Below are positions 7,816-15,353 of a stretch of 35,637 nucleotides of DNA, in pieces; positions within the stretch are counted from its first letter, which is position 1; every line of letters starts with the position of its first letter. This DNA is from Phycisphaerae bacterium (lineage in GTDB: Bacteria > Planctomycetota > Phycisphaerae > Sedimentisphaerales > Sedimentisphaeraceae). Position numbers and translations under genes: made by a program. The DNA lies in the NCBI GenBank assembly GCA_027078365.1, contig JALWYQ010000041.1, forward strand, positions 1-35,637, given 5' to 3'. The notes beneath the pieces are model-generated. The model saw nothing but the letters and a program-made list of their open reading frames with translations, was not told the DNA's origin and made no database searches.

Positions 7816-9740
7816 TGTCCAAGTGGCATTTATTTTACAATATACTCGGAATCAATGATGATTCTGCCACACCAAAAGCAAAAGAACTTCTTGGCATAAC
7901 ATCGTATTCGTACAGCAAGCTTGATGTCATTAAAGCTTTTGAAAACACCCAGAAAAAACTTCGACGAAACATACATGACCAGAAACAACTGCGCAGCCTA
8001 ATCGAGTTTGAGAAACAGATTCTAACTCCTGCTATGAACGAATTGCTCGAAAATGCTGCGTTGCAAAGCGAGATACTAGCTGACGATGCAAACGATGAAG
8101 TACTCCCAGAAGAACAAGATAGTGGCGACGATGAGATTATCCTAGAGCCTGTGGAAGAAGAGAGCGAGCAAAATGAAGATTTAAGCGGCGATGATTACAA
8201 CAAGGCAATAGGTCTTCTAAACAAAATCGAAACTCCAAACAGAAATAGGCATCTAAGATACGTGATGATGTTTGCAGCTATTGTTGCATTATTTGTAGTA
8301 AGCATTCTAGCAGTACTGCTCTATAAGACCGTCAATAAATTTGCAAATAGATTTCCAACGAACATATCAGAACTAATAGACCCTAGCTCTGATTTGTTTC
8401 AACAAGATGATGACACAGAAACAAATGATGTTGTGCACGAAGAAGACACAAAAAACATCAGTTACAACATCGCTAACCAGAAAGAAACTAGCACAAAACC
8501 TGGAGTGATTCGAAATAGTGAAGCTATGTTTTCAAAGCTCTGGAAGTCAGGGACTGCAACAACAGACTCTACTCTCAACAAAACGGCTTCAGCTCTAATA
8601 AGCTGCTGCGATAGAATAGCAAAAATAGACAATCGTAATAAAGCCTTTAGAAAGCAGCTTAAATTTATCGGATTGAATAGAAAGCTAGAATCTGGCAGTA
8701 TAAATATATCTCTTACAAAATTAAGCGTCTCTAAAGTCAAGAGCTTCAATCAAAACCAAATCTCTACACTCAAAAATATGCTAAACAAAGGCTCTCTAGA
8801 AGACAAGAAACTAGCCATTGCAAGATTGAGCCGCATTGGAAACAAGCAAGCTCTTAACGTTCTGCTAAATAGGTTGCGCAGAGGCTACCACGGGAATGAT
8901 TCACGGGCAATAATAAGTAGATTAATTTTTTCGCTTTGTGAATGGGATGACAATAACGCTAGAGTTGAACTTGCAAATTTTATAGGAAAATGCCCTAGCG
9001 CAAGACTCGCAAGCGAAATCTCACTAAAGCTGATGATAAGCACAGGAATCACCGTAGATGGTGATGGTCGCATACCTCTTAAAAACAGTGAGAGCCAAAG
9101 GAATGCCTGTTCAACTTGGTGGCAACGCAGACTTCAAAATTACCACGCAAAAGCGAGAGGCGAAATCAATCCAGCCGACCCCAATAGTGTTAGAGACCCA
9201 TACGATAAAGACATCGACAATCTCAGTGGCATCGCTATCAATGCTACATTTATTGATATGCTCGCTAATCAACTTGAAGTCTTTAGCTGGGAATCACATA
9301 GCAAGGAAAAGTACAAATTCGTTGGCTGCTCTAACATAAAGGTCTCACAGATATCAGACAAACTTAGCAGTAGCAGTGCAAGGGTTGCGCTTGAGTTTTT
9401 AAGAATCGCAAGAGAATATAACCCCTCCAAGCAAGACAGTATAGAGCTAGACATAATCAACCTTGAGAGAAGAGCTAGAATACTTGCATCTAGCTGTGCA
9501 GTGCAAGAAGCTGTTGCCAATATGCATAGCGCTGCGCAGACACTTATAGTTTTAAACAGGCAATTTGATGTTAATGCAATATACAAGAGAGCTCTTGAGG
9601 AATTTAAACTAGAGATGAAAAGAGACTCTAAGATTGCAACTACATCGCTAGAGCAACTTCAACAAGAATGTTATTACTGTCTGAGAATGTTAGATCTTTT
9701 GCGCCAACAAACTAGAGGTCGTAAGTACAAAAGGGATTAA
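7815..9740 (+). CDS. Membrane protein with degenerate J-like N-terminus and helical C-terminal region
   Basis: A 641-aa protein without a signal peptide. Residues 1-80 resemble the start of a J domain (FYNILGI, later helices rich in Lys/Arg/Glu) but contain no HPD tripeptide, so it should not stimulate Hsp70. Residues 90-130 are a very acidic linker. One membrane helix spans about 149-171. Residues 300-420 show HEAT-like helical pairs (for example KKLAIARLSRIGNKQALNVLLNRL), and the end is also helical. With the N-terminus inside, the helical part is periplasmic, on the same side as the VWA and repeat proteins. It overlaps the previous stop by 1 nt. Planctomycete proteins with a similar LLGI-type opening are known to me, but none with an assigned role. 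Confidence 0.75.
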   Translation: MSKWHLFYNILGINDDSATPKAKELLGITSYSYSKLDVIKAFENTQKKLRRNIHDQKQLRSLIEFEKQILTPAMNELLENAALQSEILADDANDEVLPEEQDSGDDEIILEPVEEESEQNEDLSGDDYNKAIGLLNKIETPNRNRHLRYVMMFAAIVALFVVSILAVLLYKTVNKFANRFPTNISELIDPSSDLFQQDDDTETNDVVHEEDTKNISYNIANQKETSTKPGVIRNSEAMFSKLWKSGTATTDSTLNKTASALISCCDRIAKIDNRNKAFRKQLKFIGLNRKLESGSINISLTKLSVSKVKSFNQNQISTLKNMLNKGSLEDKKLAIARLSRIGNKQALNVLLNRLRRGYHGNDSRAIISRLIFSLCEWDDNNARVELANFIGKCPSARLASEISLKLMISTGITVDGDGRIPLKNSESQRNACSTWWQRRLQNYHAKARGEINPADPNSVRDPYDKDIDNLSGIAINATFIDMLANQLEVFSWESHSKEKYKFVGCSNIKVSQISDKLSSSSARVALEFLRIAREYNPSKQDSIELDIINLERRARILASSCAVQEAVANMHSAAQTLIVLNRQFDVNAIYKRALEEFKLEMKRDSKIATTSLEQLQQECYYCLRMLDLLRQQTRGRKYKRD

Positions 9741-9743
9741 GAG

Positions 9744-10445
9744 ATGCCAAAATATACAAAATTCAATATCATCGGGTTGTTGATTGTTGCTATTTGCGCA
9801 TCTTCTTTTGCGCTAGATAAATCAAAGGAAATTGCAAAGATACTTAATAATCCAGCTTTGCTCGATTTAAATATTGAATATAAAATCAACAAAGAAAAAA
9901 TAGCTCAACGAAAAGAGAGAACAAAAAGCCTCAACGCACTAATCAATGCCTATCTGCTATTTGAACAATTAGAAATATCAAAAGCTCAAGTTCAACTAAA
10001 TATAGCAAATAGCAACAGTTATGTTAGAGAATTAGTCAAAGAAGAAACCGGATTGAGTATTAACGAATTCTCAAGGGTCTGCAGCGATTATTTTTCATCA
10101 ATAGAAAGAGATACTTCAAAGATAGCACAAAGCCAAGACTGCCCATATTGTAATGGTATAGGCTACATCCCTTGTAGTAAATGCAAAGGTCGCGGCAGTC
10201 TCAAAGATAGCGAAAAACAATGTCCAGATTGCTCAGGGCTAGGTATGGTTATATGCAAGGAGTGTCAAGGGACGGGGTTAGTAGGAAATGACAGTAAAAC
10301 AGAGTTAGGCAAAAGCATATCGCCAAACGACAACAAGCTAACCAAAATAAGGAAACTGATTGAAATTGCAGTTTATCTAGTCGATGGAGGTCCTGACTTT
10401 TTCACAACAGATGCTTTGCGCATTACACCAACTGTTGGGAAATGA
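9744..10445 (+). CDS. Exported DnaJ-type zinc-finger protein without J domain
   Basis: A 233-aa protein with a signal peptide (residues 1-23, ending SFA). A helical region follows, and then four CxxCxGxG repeats at residues 133-140, 144-151, 160-167 and 171-178. This is the DnaJ central zinc-finger pattern, two Zn sites of four cysteines each. There is no J domain and no DnaJ C-terminal substrate domain. The location outside the cytoplasm is inferred from the signal peptide and is unusual for this cysteine motif. It begins 3 nt after the previous stop and is the last gene of the operon: a strong promoter for the next gene overlaps its stop codon. Protein binding or thiol chemistry is possible; function is not established. 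Confidence 0.82.
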   Translation: MPKYTKFNIIGLLIVAICASSFALDKSKEIAKILNNPALLDLNIEYKINKEKIAQRKERTKSLNALINAYLLFEQLEISKAQVQLNIANSNSYVRELVKEETGLSINEFSRVCSDYFSSIERDTSKIAQSQDCPYCNGIGYIPCSKCKGRGSLKDSEKQCPDCSGLGMVICKECQGTGLVGNDSKTELGKSISPNDNKLTKIRKLIEIAVYLVDGGPDFFTTDALRITPTVGK

Positions 10446-10473
10446 TTGAAATCGCCAGCAAAGCTGATATAAT
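10446..10473 (+). promoter_or_regulatory. Strong sigma-70-type promoter
   Basis: TTGAAA (10446-10451) and a perfect TATAAT (10468-10473) are separated by 16 bp. The -35 box begins on the last base of the tail of the upstream gene's stop region. Transcription would begin near 10480, some 20 nt before the next gene, making that gene independent of the motor operon. Confidence 0.7.
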
Positions 10474-10498
10474 CTTAGCCTTGATTAACCTTATTTAG

Positions 10499-11092
10499 AT
10501 GAGTACCACGATGAATATACCTAATGTTGAAAATCCAGAAAAGTACGTTGGCCTCTATATCGTAGATTTTGGTGAATACTGTTCGGTTGGCTTTAACGCA
10601 GATGAAGTAGCCGAAATCTTGGAAAGTAAAGAACTCTCAGATGTGAAGGTCTATAAAATCCACCGAGTCAACCCTGATGGCAAGATGGAAATTAAGGGCG
10701 TTAGCAAAGAATTGTTTGAATTAGAGGCCGGCCTATTCTTTTACAGCTCAAGCCTAGACCAGGCTCAGAGAGAGTACAAGAGCCTTGTCAATATCGCTGT
10801 AACCAGCATGCCACCATCAAGGGCAAAGGTTCATCTTTCTAAATTAGATGAAGACACATACGTAACTTGCCTAATCTATCCAGCTGAGGCAGATGATGAA
10901 TTTAGTCAGTGGCTCTTGGATAACAACTACAAAACTAGCGGTAATGTTAGAGGTGGCATATCTGTCGTGAATGAATATTACGATGTGAATGCCCAAGTGA
11001 TTGAGAGACATCAACTATTCCCAGCTAAATCGATAGAAACTAAGACTGGAGATGAATTGCTGACTTCTCTTAAACTCGCTGTACAGAGATAA
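10499..11092 (+). CDS. Conserved-looking hypothetical protein, cytoplasmic
   Basis: A 197-aa soluble protein (no signal, no membrane helix) that I do not recognise. It is acidic and mixed alpha/beta, with a start of the type YVGLYIVDFGEYCSVGF and a helix that includes the stretch SSSLDQAQREYKSL. ATG codons at 10499 and 10511 are both possible and neither has a clear Shine-Dalgarno. Regular codon use and the very good promoter just upstream argue for a real, well-expressed gene. The promoter separates it from the preceding operon, and it may be co-transcribed with the small gene at 11101 up to the terminator at 11305. No catalytic motif is evident. Confidence 0.75.
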   Translation: MSTTMNIPNVENPEKYVGLYIVDFGEYCSVGFNADEVAEILESKELSDVKVYKIHRVNPDGKMEIKGVSKELFELEAGLFFYSSSLDQAQREYKSLVNIAVTSMPPSRAKVHLSKLDEDTYVTCLIYPAEADDEFSQWLLDNNYKTSGNVRGGISVVNEYYDVNAQVIERHQLFPAKSIETKTGDELLTSLKLAVQR

Positions 11093-11100
11093 TTTTTGCC

Positions 11101-11301
11101 ATGAAGGTAGCGTTTAATAAAAGAATTATCAATCTACTAGCAGCAATCTTCTTGAGCTGCTCAAATCGAAAGCCCCCTTCTATCGGTGATAAAGAGGCCT
11201 TTGAAAAGAGCCACTCAACAAATATGCAAAAGACCGGAGTCTTCTTTAGTGAGAAGCTGCGCAAACACTTTCGCAGGCGTTGGATAAAGTTGAAGAAATA
11301 A
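11101..11301 (+). CDS. Possible small lipoprotein or secreted peptide
   Basis: A 66-aa frame that begins 8 nt after the preceding stop and ends directly before the terminator. The N-terminus looks like a lipoprotein signal: basic residues, then NLLAAIFLSC with Cys19, although Phe-Leu-Ser is not an ideal lipobox. The C-terminus is strongly basic (KLRKHFRRRW). No clear ribosome site precedes the ATG, so coupling to the upstream gene would be needed. It is plausible but unproven. Confidence 0.42.
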   Translation: MKVAFNKRIINLLAAIFLSCSNRKPPSIGDKEAFEKSHSTNMQKTGVFFSEKLRKHFRRRWIKLKK

Positions 11302-11304
11302 AAG

Positions 11305-11338
11305 AAGGCCGCGCATTTATTTTGATACGCGGCCTTTT
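11305..11338. terminator. Bidirectional terminator between convergent genes
   Basis: A perfect 9-bp stem, AAGGCCGCG (11305-11313) with CGCGGCCTT (11328-11336), carries a 14-nt AT-rich loop. T residues follow on the plus side and an A-rich stretch precedes it, so it can work for both the plus-strand genes and glgP. Confidence 0.85.
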
Positions 11339-11365
11339 AAAATTATACTATTGTTCAGTTTGCAA

Positions 11366-13963
11366 TTACTGGTCCCAATGAATCATACCCAAATCAAATG
11401 GACTAGAAATATCTTTGTTTTTAGGCACAACTCTAACAGAGAATCCATGTTGACCGCTAATCTTACAGTAGAGATTTCCAGAGAATACATAGTTGCCTTC
11501 ACTCTTAGTTTTTGATTCACTCGCCATCTCAATCACAGTAGCATTTTTTATCTTACCCTTTGCATCAACTTTTCCAAAGTAGAGCTCAACTGCAACATCG
11601 CTTGGGTCAATATCGCCAAGTGTTACATCGGCAGTTACCTTAAGTTCACTTCCAGCATTAATGTGAGGGTCGTATCTATTTAAGTCCAAAAGCTTGCTGT
11701 GGCTATCTAGGTGGAGAGTAACGTCGTTAATCTTAATTGATGACCACTTGGCCTGCATATCACTCTTCCAAGCAGTAAGGTCTTTCGCTGCGGCTAAATT
11801 ATTATCTAGCATATAATTAAATCGCATCGCTGCTGGAACGTAAAATTTCCTGGCGTAATCGGCAACCATTCTATGCGTGCTAAATTCAGGAGCGCAATTC
11901 TTAATAGATGTCTTCATCCAACGAATCCATCCGCGTGGGAGTTTATCGTTGATGCGTGAATAGTATAATGAAGTAATCTCATTTTCGATTAAGTTGTAGA
12001 GAGCTTGGCATTCTACTTTGTCGCCATAGGCAATATCCTCGTATGTTTCACCATTGCCAATAACCCAGCCGCGTTCTTGAGCATATCCCTCACACCACCA
12101 GCCATCGAGAACGCTGAGATTTAAGACTCCATTAAGCGCAGCCTTCATTCCAGAGGTCCCGCTCGCCTCAAGTGGTCTGCGCGGATTGTTTAGCCAAACA
12201 TCGACACCTTGAACCATAAATCTTGCTACATCAATATCATAGTCCTCTAGGAATAAGAACTTACTTCTGGCCTGAGCAGAATTTGCAAAGTGATAAATTT
12301 CTTTAATGAGCTCTTTACCCGCATCATCGCGTGGATGAGATTTGCCCGCAAATATAAACTGAACTGGCCGGTCTGTATTATTCAATAGCTTAACAAGCCT
12401 ATCAACATCACTGAGCAATAGATTGCCCCGCTTATAGGTCGCAAAGCGTCTGGCAAAACCAATAGTTAAAACTTCAGGGTCTAAAACTTCTTCCGCTCTA
12501 GCCAATTCTATATTCGATGCTCCTCGATTTTGCATCTGCTCTTTTAGTCGGCGTCTTGCATAGCCTATGAGTTTTTCCTTACAACGTTGATGAATACGCC
12601 AAAGCTCCTCGTCTGGGACTTGATCGAGATTATCCCACATCTTACGGTCTGCGACATCAAGACTCCAATTAGAGCCGAGGTAAGATTCGAATAGAGAATC
12701 CAACTCTTCAGAGACCCATGTTTTGGAATGGATTCCGTTTGTTACATGAGAAATAGGAACTTCATCAACGTCAATATTTCTCCAAAGACCTTGCCACATT
12801 TGACGAGAAACTTCGCCGTGAAGAGCGCTCACACCATTTCGATAATCGCTAAGCTTAATCGCAAGAACTGGCATCTTGAAAGCTTCATTATCGTCTGAGA
12901 CATTAAATCTACCCAGAGACAAAAACTGCTCTCTAGTTAATCCAAGCTTAGGATAATAATTACTGAAATACCTATCCATCATCTCGGCAGAAAACTCGTC
13001 ACAGCCAGCCGCTACCGGAGTGTGAACGGTAAAAATATTTCCAGGCCTGACTGCATCGGCAGCTTCTTCAAAACTAATGCCGTGAGCAGTAATTAGATGA
13101 TAAATTCTCTCTATTGCCATAAATGCAGCGTGCCCTTCATTCATATGACAGACTGTAGGCTCAAGTTTTAGTGCAAGCAGTGCCTTGTAACCACCAATGC
13201 CAAGAATCATTTCTTGCTTTATGCGCATCTCATTATCACCACCATAAAGAGCGCTTGTTATCTCACGGTCCTGAGGGCTATTCTTTGAAATATTTGTATC
13301 TAACAAGTAGAGATTAACCCTTCCAACCTTAGCCTGCCATATCTGCACATAGACGTTTCTTTCAGGAAATTCCACAGCTACTGTAAGCGGTTTTTTATTT
13401 TTATGACGAATAAGCTCCACGCTCATATTATGAAACTCATTCTCCACATACCTCTCCTGCTGCCAGCCATCGGCGTTTAAATACTGACGGAAGTAACCGT
13501 TTTGATACATAAGCCCAATACCAACCAACGGAACTCCCAAGTCAGAAGCACTCTTTAAATGATCACCAGCCAGAATACCTAATCCACCAGAATAGATTGG
13601 CATAGATTCATGTATTCCAAACTCTGCGCTAAAATATGCAATGAGCGGAGTCTGTTGCTCTGAATAGATTTGATCAAACCAACGCGGCGCTTCGAGAGCC
13701 TTGTCTAGTTTCTCCGATGCACTGTTTAGCTGATAAAGAAAACCTTGGTTTGTTGAGAGTTCTTCAAGTTTGCCTTGATCTACACTTCCAAGCAACTTAA
13801 CAGGATTATGCCCACATGCCTCCCATAGTGATGGGTCAATACGTTTGAATAGGTCAACATATTCATAGTTCCAGCTCCAGAAGAGATTTTTTGCGATTCT
13901 TTTGAGTGGCTCTAGTGGTTTAGGTAACGACGGCAATACGGTGAAACTTCTGACTTTAGGCAT
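11366..13963 (-). CDS. glgP: Glycogen/alpha-glucan phosphorylase with DUF3417 domain
   Basis: This enzyme releases glucose 1-phosphate from alpha-1,4-glucans in the cytoplasm, using pyridoxal phosphate. The 865-aa protein begins with a DUF3417-like domain (about 13-120, RIAKNLFWSWN), followed by the phosphorylase GT35 catalytic region. The PLP-binding lysine is Lys607 in EASGTSGMKAALNG. It belongs to the divergent bacterial/archaeal alpha-glucan phosphorylase type rather than the MalP/mammalian type. About 110 C-terminal residues form a beta-rich extension. AAAGGGAA precedes the ATG at a good distance. A perfect palindrome lies in the leader (13990-14008). The product could feed the phosphohexomutase encoded at 30062, and the polymer could be made by the glycosyltransferase at 903. 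Confidence 0.94.
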   Translation of the reverse strand: MPKVRSFTVLPSLPKPLEPLKRIAKNLFWSWNYEYVDLFKRIDPSLWEACGHNPVKLLGSVDQGKLEELSTNQGFLYQLNSASEKLDKALEAPRWFDQIYSEQQTPLIAYFSAEFGIHESMPIYSGGLGILAGDHLKSASDLGVPLVGIGLMYQNGYFRQYLNADGWQQERYVENEFHNMSVELIRHKNKKPLTVAVEFPERNVYVQIWQAKVGRVNLYLLDTNISKNSPQDREITSALYGGDNEMRIKQEMILGIGGYKALLALKLEPTVCHMNEGHAAFMAIERIYHLITAHGISFEEAADAVRPGNIFTVHTPVAAGCDEFSAEMMDRYFSNYYPKLGLTREQFLSLGRFNVSDDNEAFKMPVLAIKLSDYRNGVSALHGEVSRQMWQGLWRNIDVDEVPISHVTNGIHSKTWVSEELDSLFESYLGSNWSLDVADRKMWDNLDQVPDEELWRIHQRCKEKLIGYARRRLKEQMQNRGASNIELARAEEVLDPEVLTIGFARRFATYKRGNLLLSDVDRLVKLLNNTDRPVQFIFAGKSHPRDDAGKELIKEIYHFANSAQARSKFLFLEDYDIDVARFMVQGVDVWLNNPRRPLEASGTSGMKAALNGVLNLSVLDGWWCEGYAQERGWVIGNGETYEDIAYGDKVECQALYNLIENEITSLYYSRINDKLPRGWIRWMKTSIKNCAPEFSTHRMVADYARKFYVPAAMRFNYMLDNNLAAAKDLTAWKSDMQAKWSSIKINDVTLHLDSHSKLLDLNRYDPHINAGSELKVTADVTLGDIDPSDVAVELYFGKVDAKGKIKNATVIEMASESKTKSEGNYVFSGNLYCKISGQHGFSVRVVPKNKDISSPFDLGMIHWDQ

Positions 13964-13989
13964 TTTTGGATTCCCTTTAATATCACAGC

Positions 13990-14008
13990 GATCAATTCAA
14001 AATTGATC
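13990..14008. promoter_or_regulatory. Perfect palindrome upstream of glgP
   Basis: GATCAATT (13990-13997) and AATTGATC (14001-14008) are exact inverted repeats with a 3-nt centre (CAA), 26 nt before the glgP start. It could be an operator or a small leader hairpin. There is no T-run, so it is not a terminator. No clear glgP promoter could be assigned in this gap. Confidence 0.45.
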
Positions 14009-14113
14009 TTTAAAACATACCAGTACTCATCGGCAAACCACATGCCTCTCTTTACTTGAAAAGATGGTTATGGATACTGTCAGAAATATTCTAAAGCATT
14101 GGAGAGAGGCTAC

Positions 14114-14974
14114 TTATGTACGTTTACTATCAAACCTGTCCATCAGAATTATAGTTTTATCTAGGATGTCACTTGGGAGGCGTTTTTGAAGTATCTTTTT
14201 GGCATCTTTAAGGTGCGTTCTTTGTGAGAAATGCATGAGGATTATGTGTTCATTTTCCATTTTCTCCAAGAACTTACCAAGTTGGTCAACATGAATGTGA
14301 CGCCCTGCCTTGGCTCTATCTTTGTGTTCTTCTAAGAAAAATGTGCATTCAGTAATCAGAACTCGGCTTTTTCTAACATGGTCAAGCTTGTGATAATCTG
14401 CTGCGCAGGTATCTCCAAGGTAGCTAACTAGAGGTATTTCGATTTTATTCTCAATCTCAACACCATCTTTCTTTAACGCGACAAGCTTTTGCCCAGACAA
14501 ACCGACAAACTCTTCTTTGAGCTTTTTGCGTAACTCAACAATACTATAACCAACAGAATTTCGGTTATGTGAAGTATCAAAGACCTTAGCTACAATATTG
14601 GGCTTAATCATATACTCATCACCATCTTTAACCCCAATAAGATTGCATGGAACTTCATTGCCATCAAGCTCACCCCAAGCGTCTAAGATTTTTTGAATAG
14701 GCTCAACAAGCCCACTAGGAACAAGAACCGTCCCCTCTCTTTGATCGCAAAATTTCCTATGTGATAGATAGTACGCAATTCCAGAGGCATGGTCTATGTG
14801 ACCGTGCGTCAACAAGACGTTATTGATTGGTATGACTTGTTCGGGAGCTTTGCCGATATCAAAACATACATCAAGCTGCGGAACGGCAATAACCGTCTCT
14901 TCGCCCGCAATTGAATATCCAAACACCCTCAAATCATCATCAATATCAATATATGCTAAATCATGGCTTGCCAT
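14114..14974 (-). CDS. RNase Z-like metallo-beta-lactamase-fold hydrolase
   Basis: A 286-aa cytoplasmic protein of the metallo-beta-lactamase superfamily. The zinc-binding motif HxHxDH is His57-Gly-His59-Ile-Asp61-His62. Further likely ligands are His136, Asp188 (YLGDT) and His248 in MHFSQR, which resembles the last motif of tRNase Z (HFSxR). It is therefore most like RNase Z, which trims tRNA 3' ends. The tRNase Z exosite arm is not obvious, so a different phosphodiester or ester substrate is possible. AAGGTG lies just before the ATG at 14974. It is followed by glgP 150 nt downstream, on the same strand but with a separating gap that holds a long-range inverted repeat (14044-14051 with 14103-14110). 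Confidence 0.8.
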   Translation of the reverse strand: MASHDLAYIDIDDDLRVFGYSIAGEETVIAVPQLDVCFDIGKAPEQVIPINNVLLTHGHIDHASGIAYYLSHRKFCDQREGTVLVPSGLVEPIQKILDAWGELDGNEVPCNLIGVKDGDEYMIKPNIVAKVFDTSHNRNSVGYSIVELRKKLKEEFVGLSGQKLVALKKDGVEIENKIEIPLVSYLGDTCAADYHKLDHVRKSRVLITECTFFLEEHKDRAKAGRHIHVDQLGKFLEKMENEHIILMHFSQRTHLKDAKKILQKRLPSDILDKTIILMDRFDSKRT

Positions 14975-15353
14975 AAGGCACCTTATCTACAGTATAAACG
15001 TATTTCGGACTATTTAGGGCATTGATACTAGAGTCTTAAAGAAGTTGTGTCAATAACTTTTGGGTGATTAGTGCAAAAGGCACAATAACGTTTAGAGCGG
15101 TGATTTTAAAAAACTTTTTTCTGGGGAAGAACAACCAACTCATAACAAGCGTAGTGATATTGGTGATGGGTCTAATTCTTAGGCTCGCATTTAAGTGTGT
15201 TCTGCGTTGCTCTTGATATGGAGGAAACCAGCAGTGGCTCATATCAAGCAATGCAGGAGAGACTTACTGAGGTGAGCCGTCTTAGGCTTTTAGCGTAGGA
15301 ACTTGGCATGAGGCCGAGTTCCTACGCTAGTATATAGACCAACTTTAGCTCAC
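14975..15353. other. Intergenic stretch between RND pump gene and RNase Z-like gene
   Basis: I see no convincing gene. A 71-codon minus-strand frame (15036-15251) has no ribosome site and an unlikely composition. The notable content is the long inverted repeat at 15291-15329 next to the end of the efflux operon, flanked by a weak outer pair (GTGAGC near 15273 and GCTCAC near 15347). Confidence 0.5.
15291..15329. repeat. 17-bp inverted repeat with 5-nt loop after the efflux operon
   Basis: The arms 15291-15307 and 15313-15329 pair over 17 bp with a single G-T wobble, around the loop ATGAG. It lies 25 nt beyond the stop of the RND gene. Neither side has the T-run of an intrinsic terminator. 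It could protect the mRNA 3' end, act with Rho, or be a REP/MITE-like element. Confidence 0.8.

Noticed and set aside
2821-10445. Zorya-type anti-phage system, because of the TolQ/MotA-type channel
   Set aside because: No ZorB with an OmpA-like peptidoglycan-binding domain, and no ZorC, ZorD helicase or ZorE nuclease is present; no nuclease, helicase or other effector gene lies in the operon.
2883-10445. TonB-ExbB-ExbD or Tol-Pal system
   Set aside because: No TonB, TolA, TolB or Pal homologue is encoded next to it, and the extra genes do not fit either system.
14044-14110. Terminator formed by GCCTCTCT (14044-14051) and AGAGAGGC (14103-14110)
   Set aside because: The arms are 51 nt apart and there is no T-run, so a functional intrinsic terminator is unlikely.
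15036-15251. 71-codon minus-strand frame between efflux and RNase Z-like genes
   Set aside because: No ribosome site, no recognisable family and no conserved composition; more likely non-coding.
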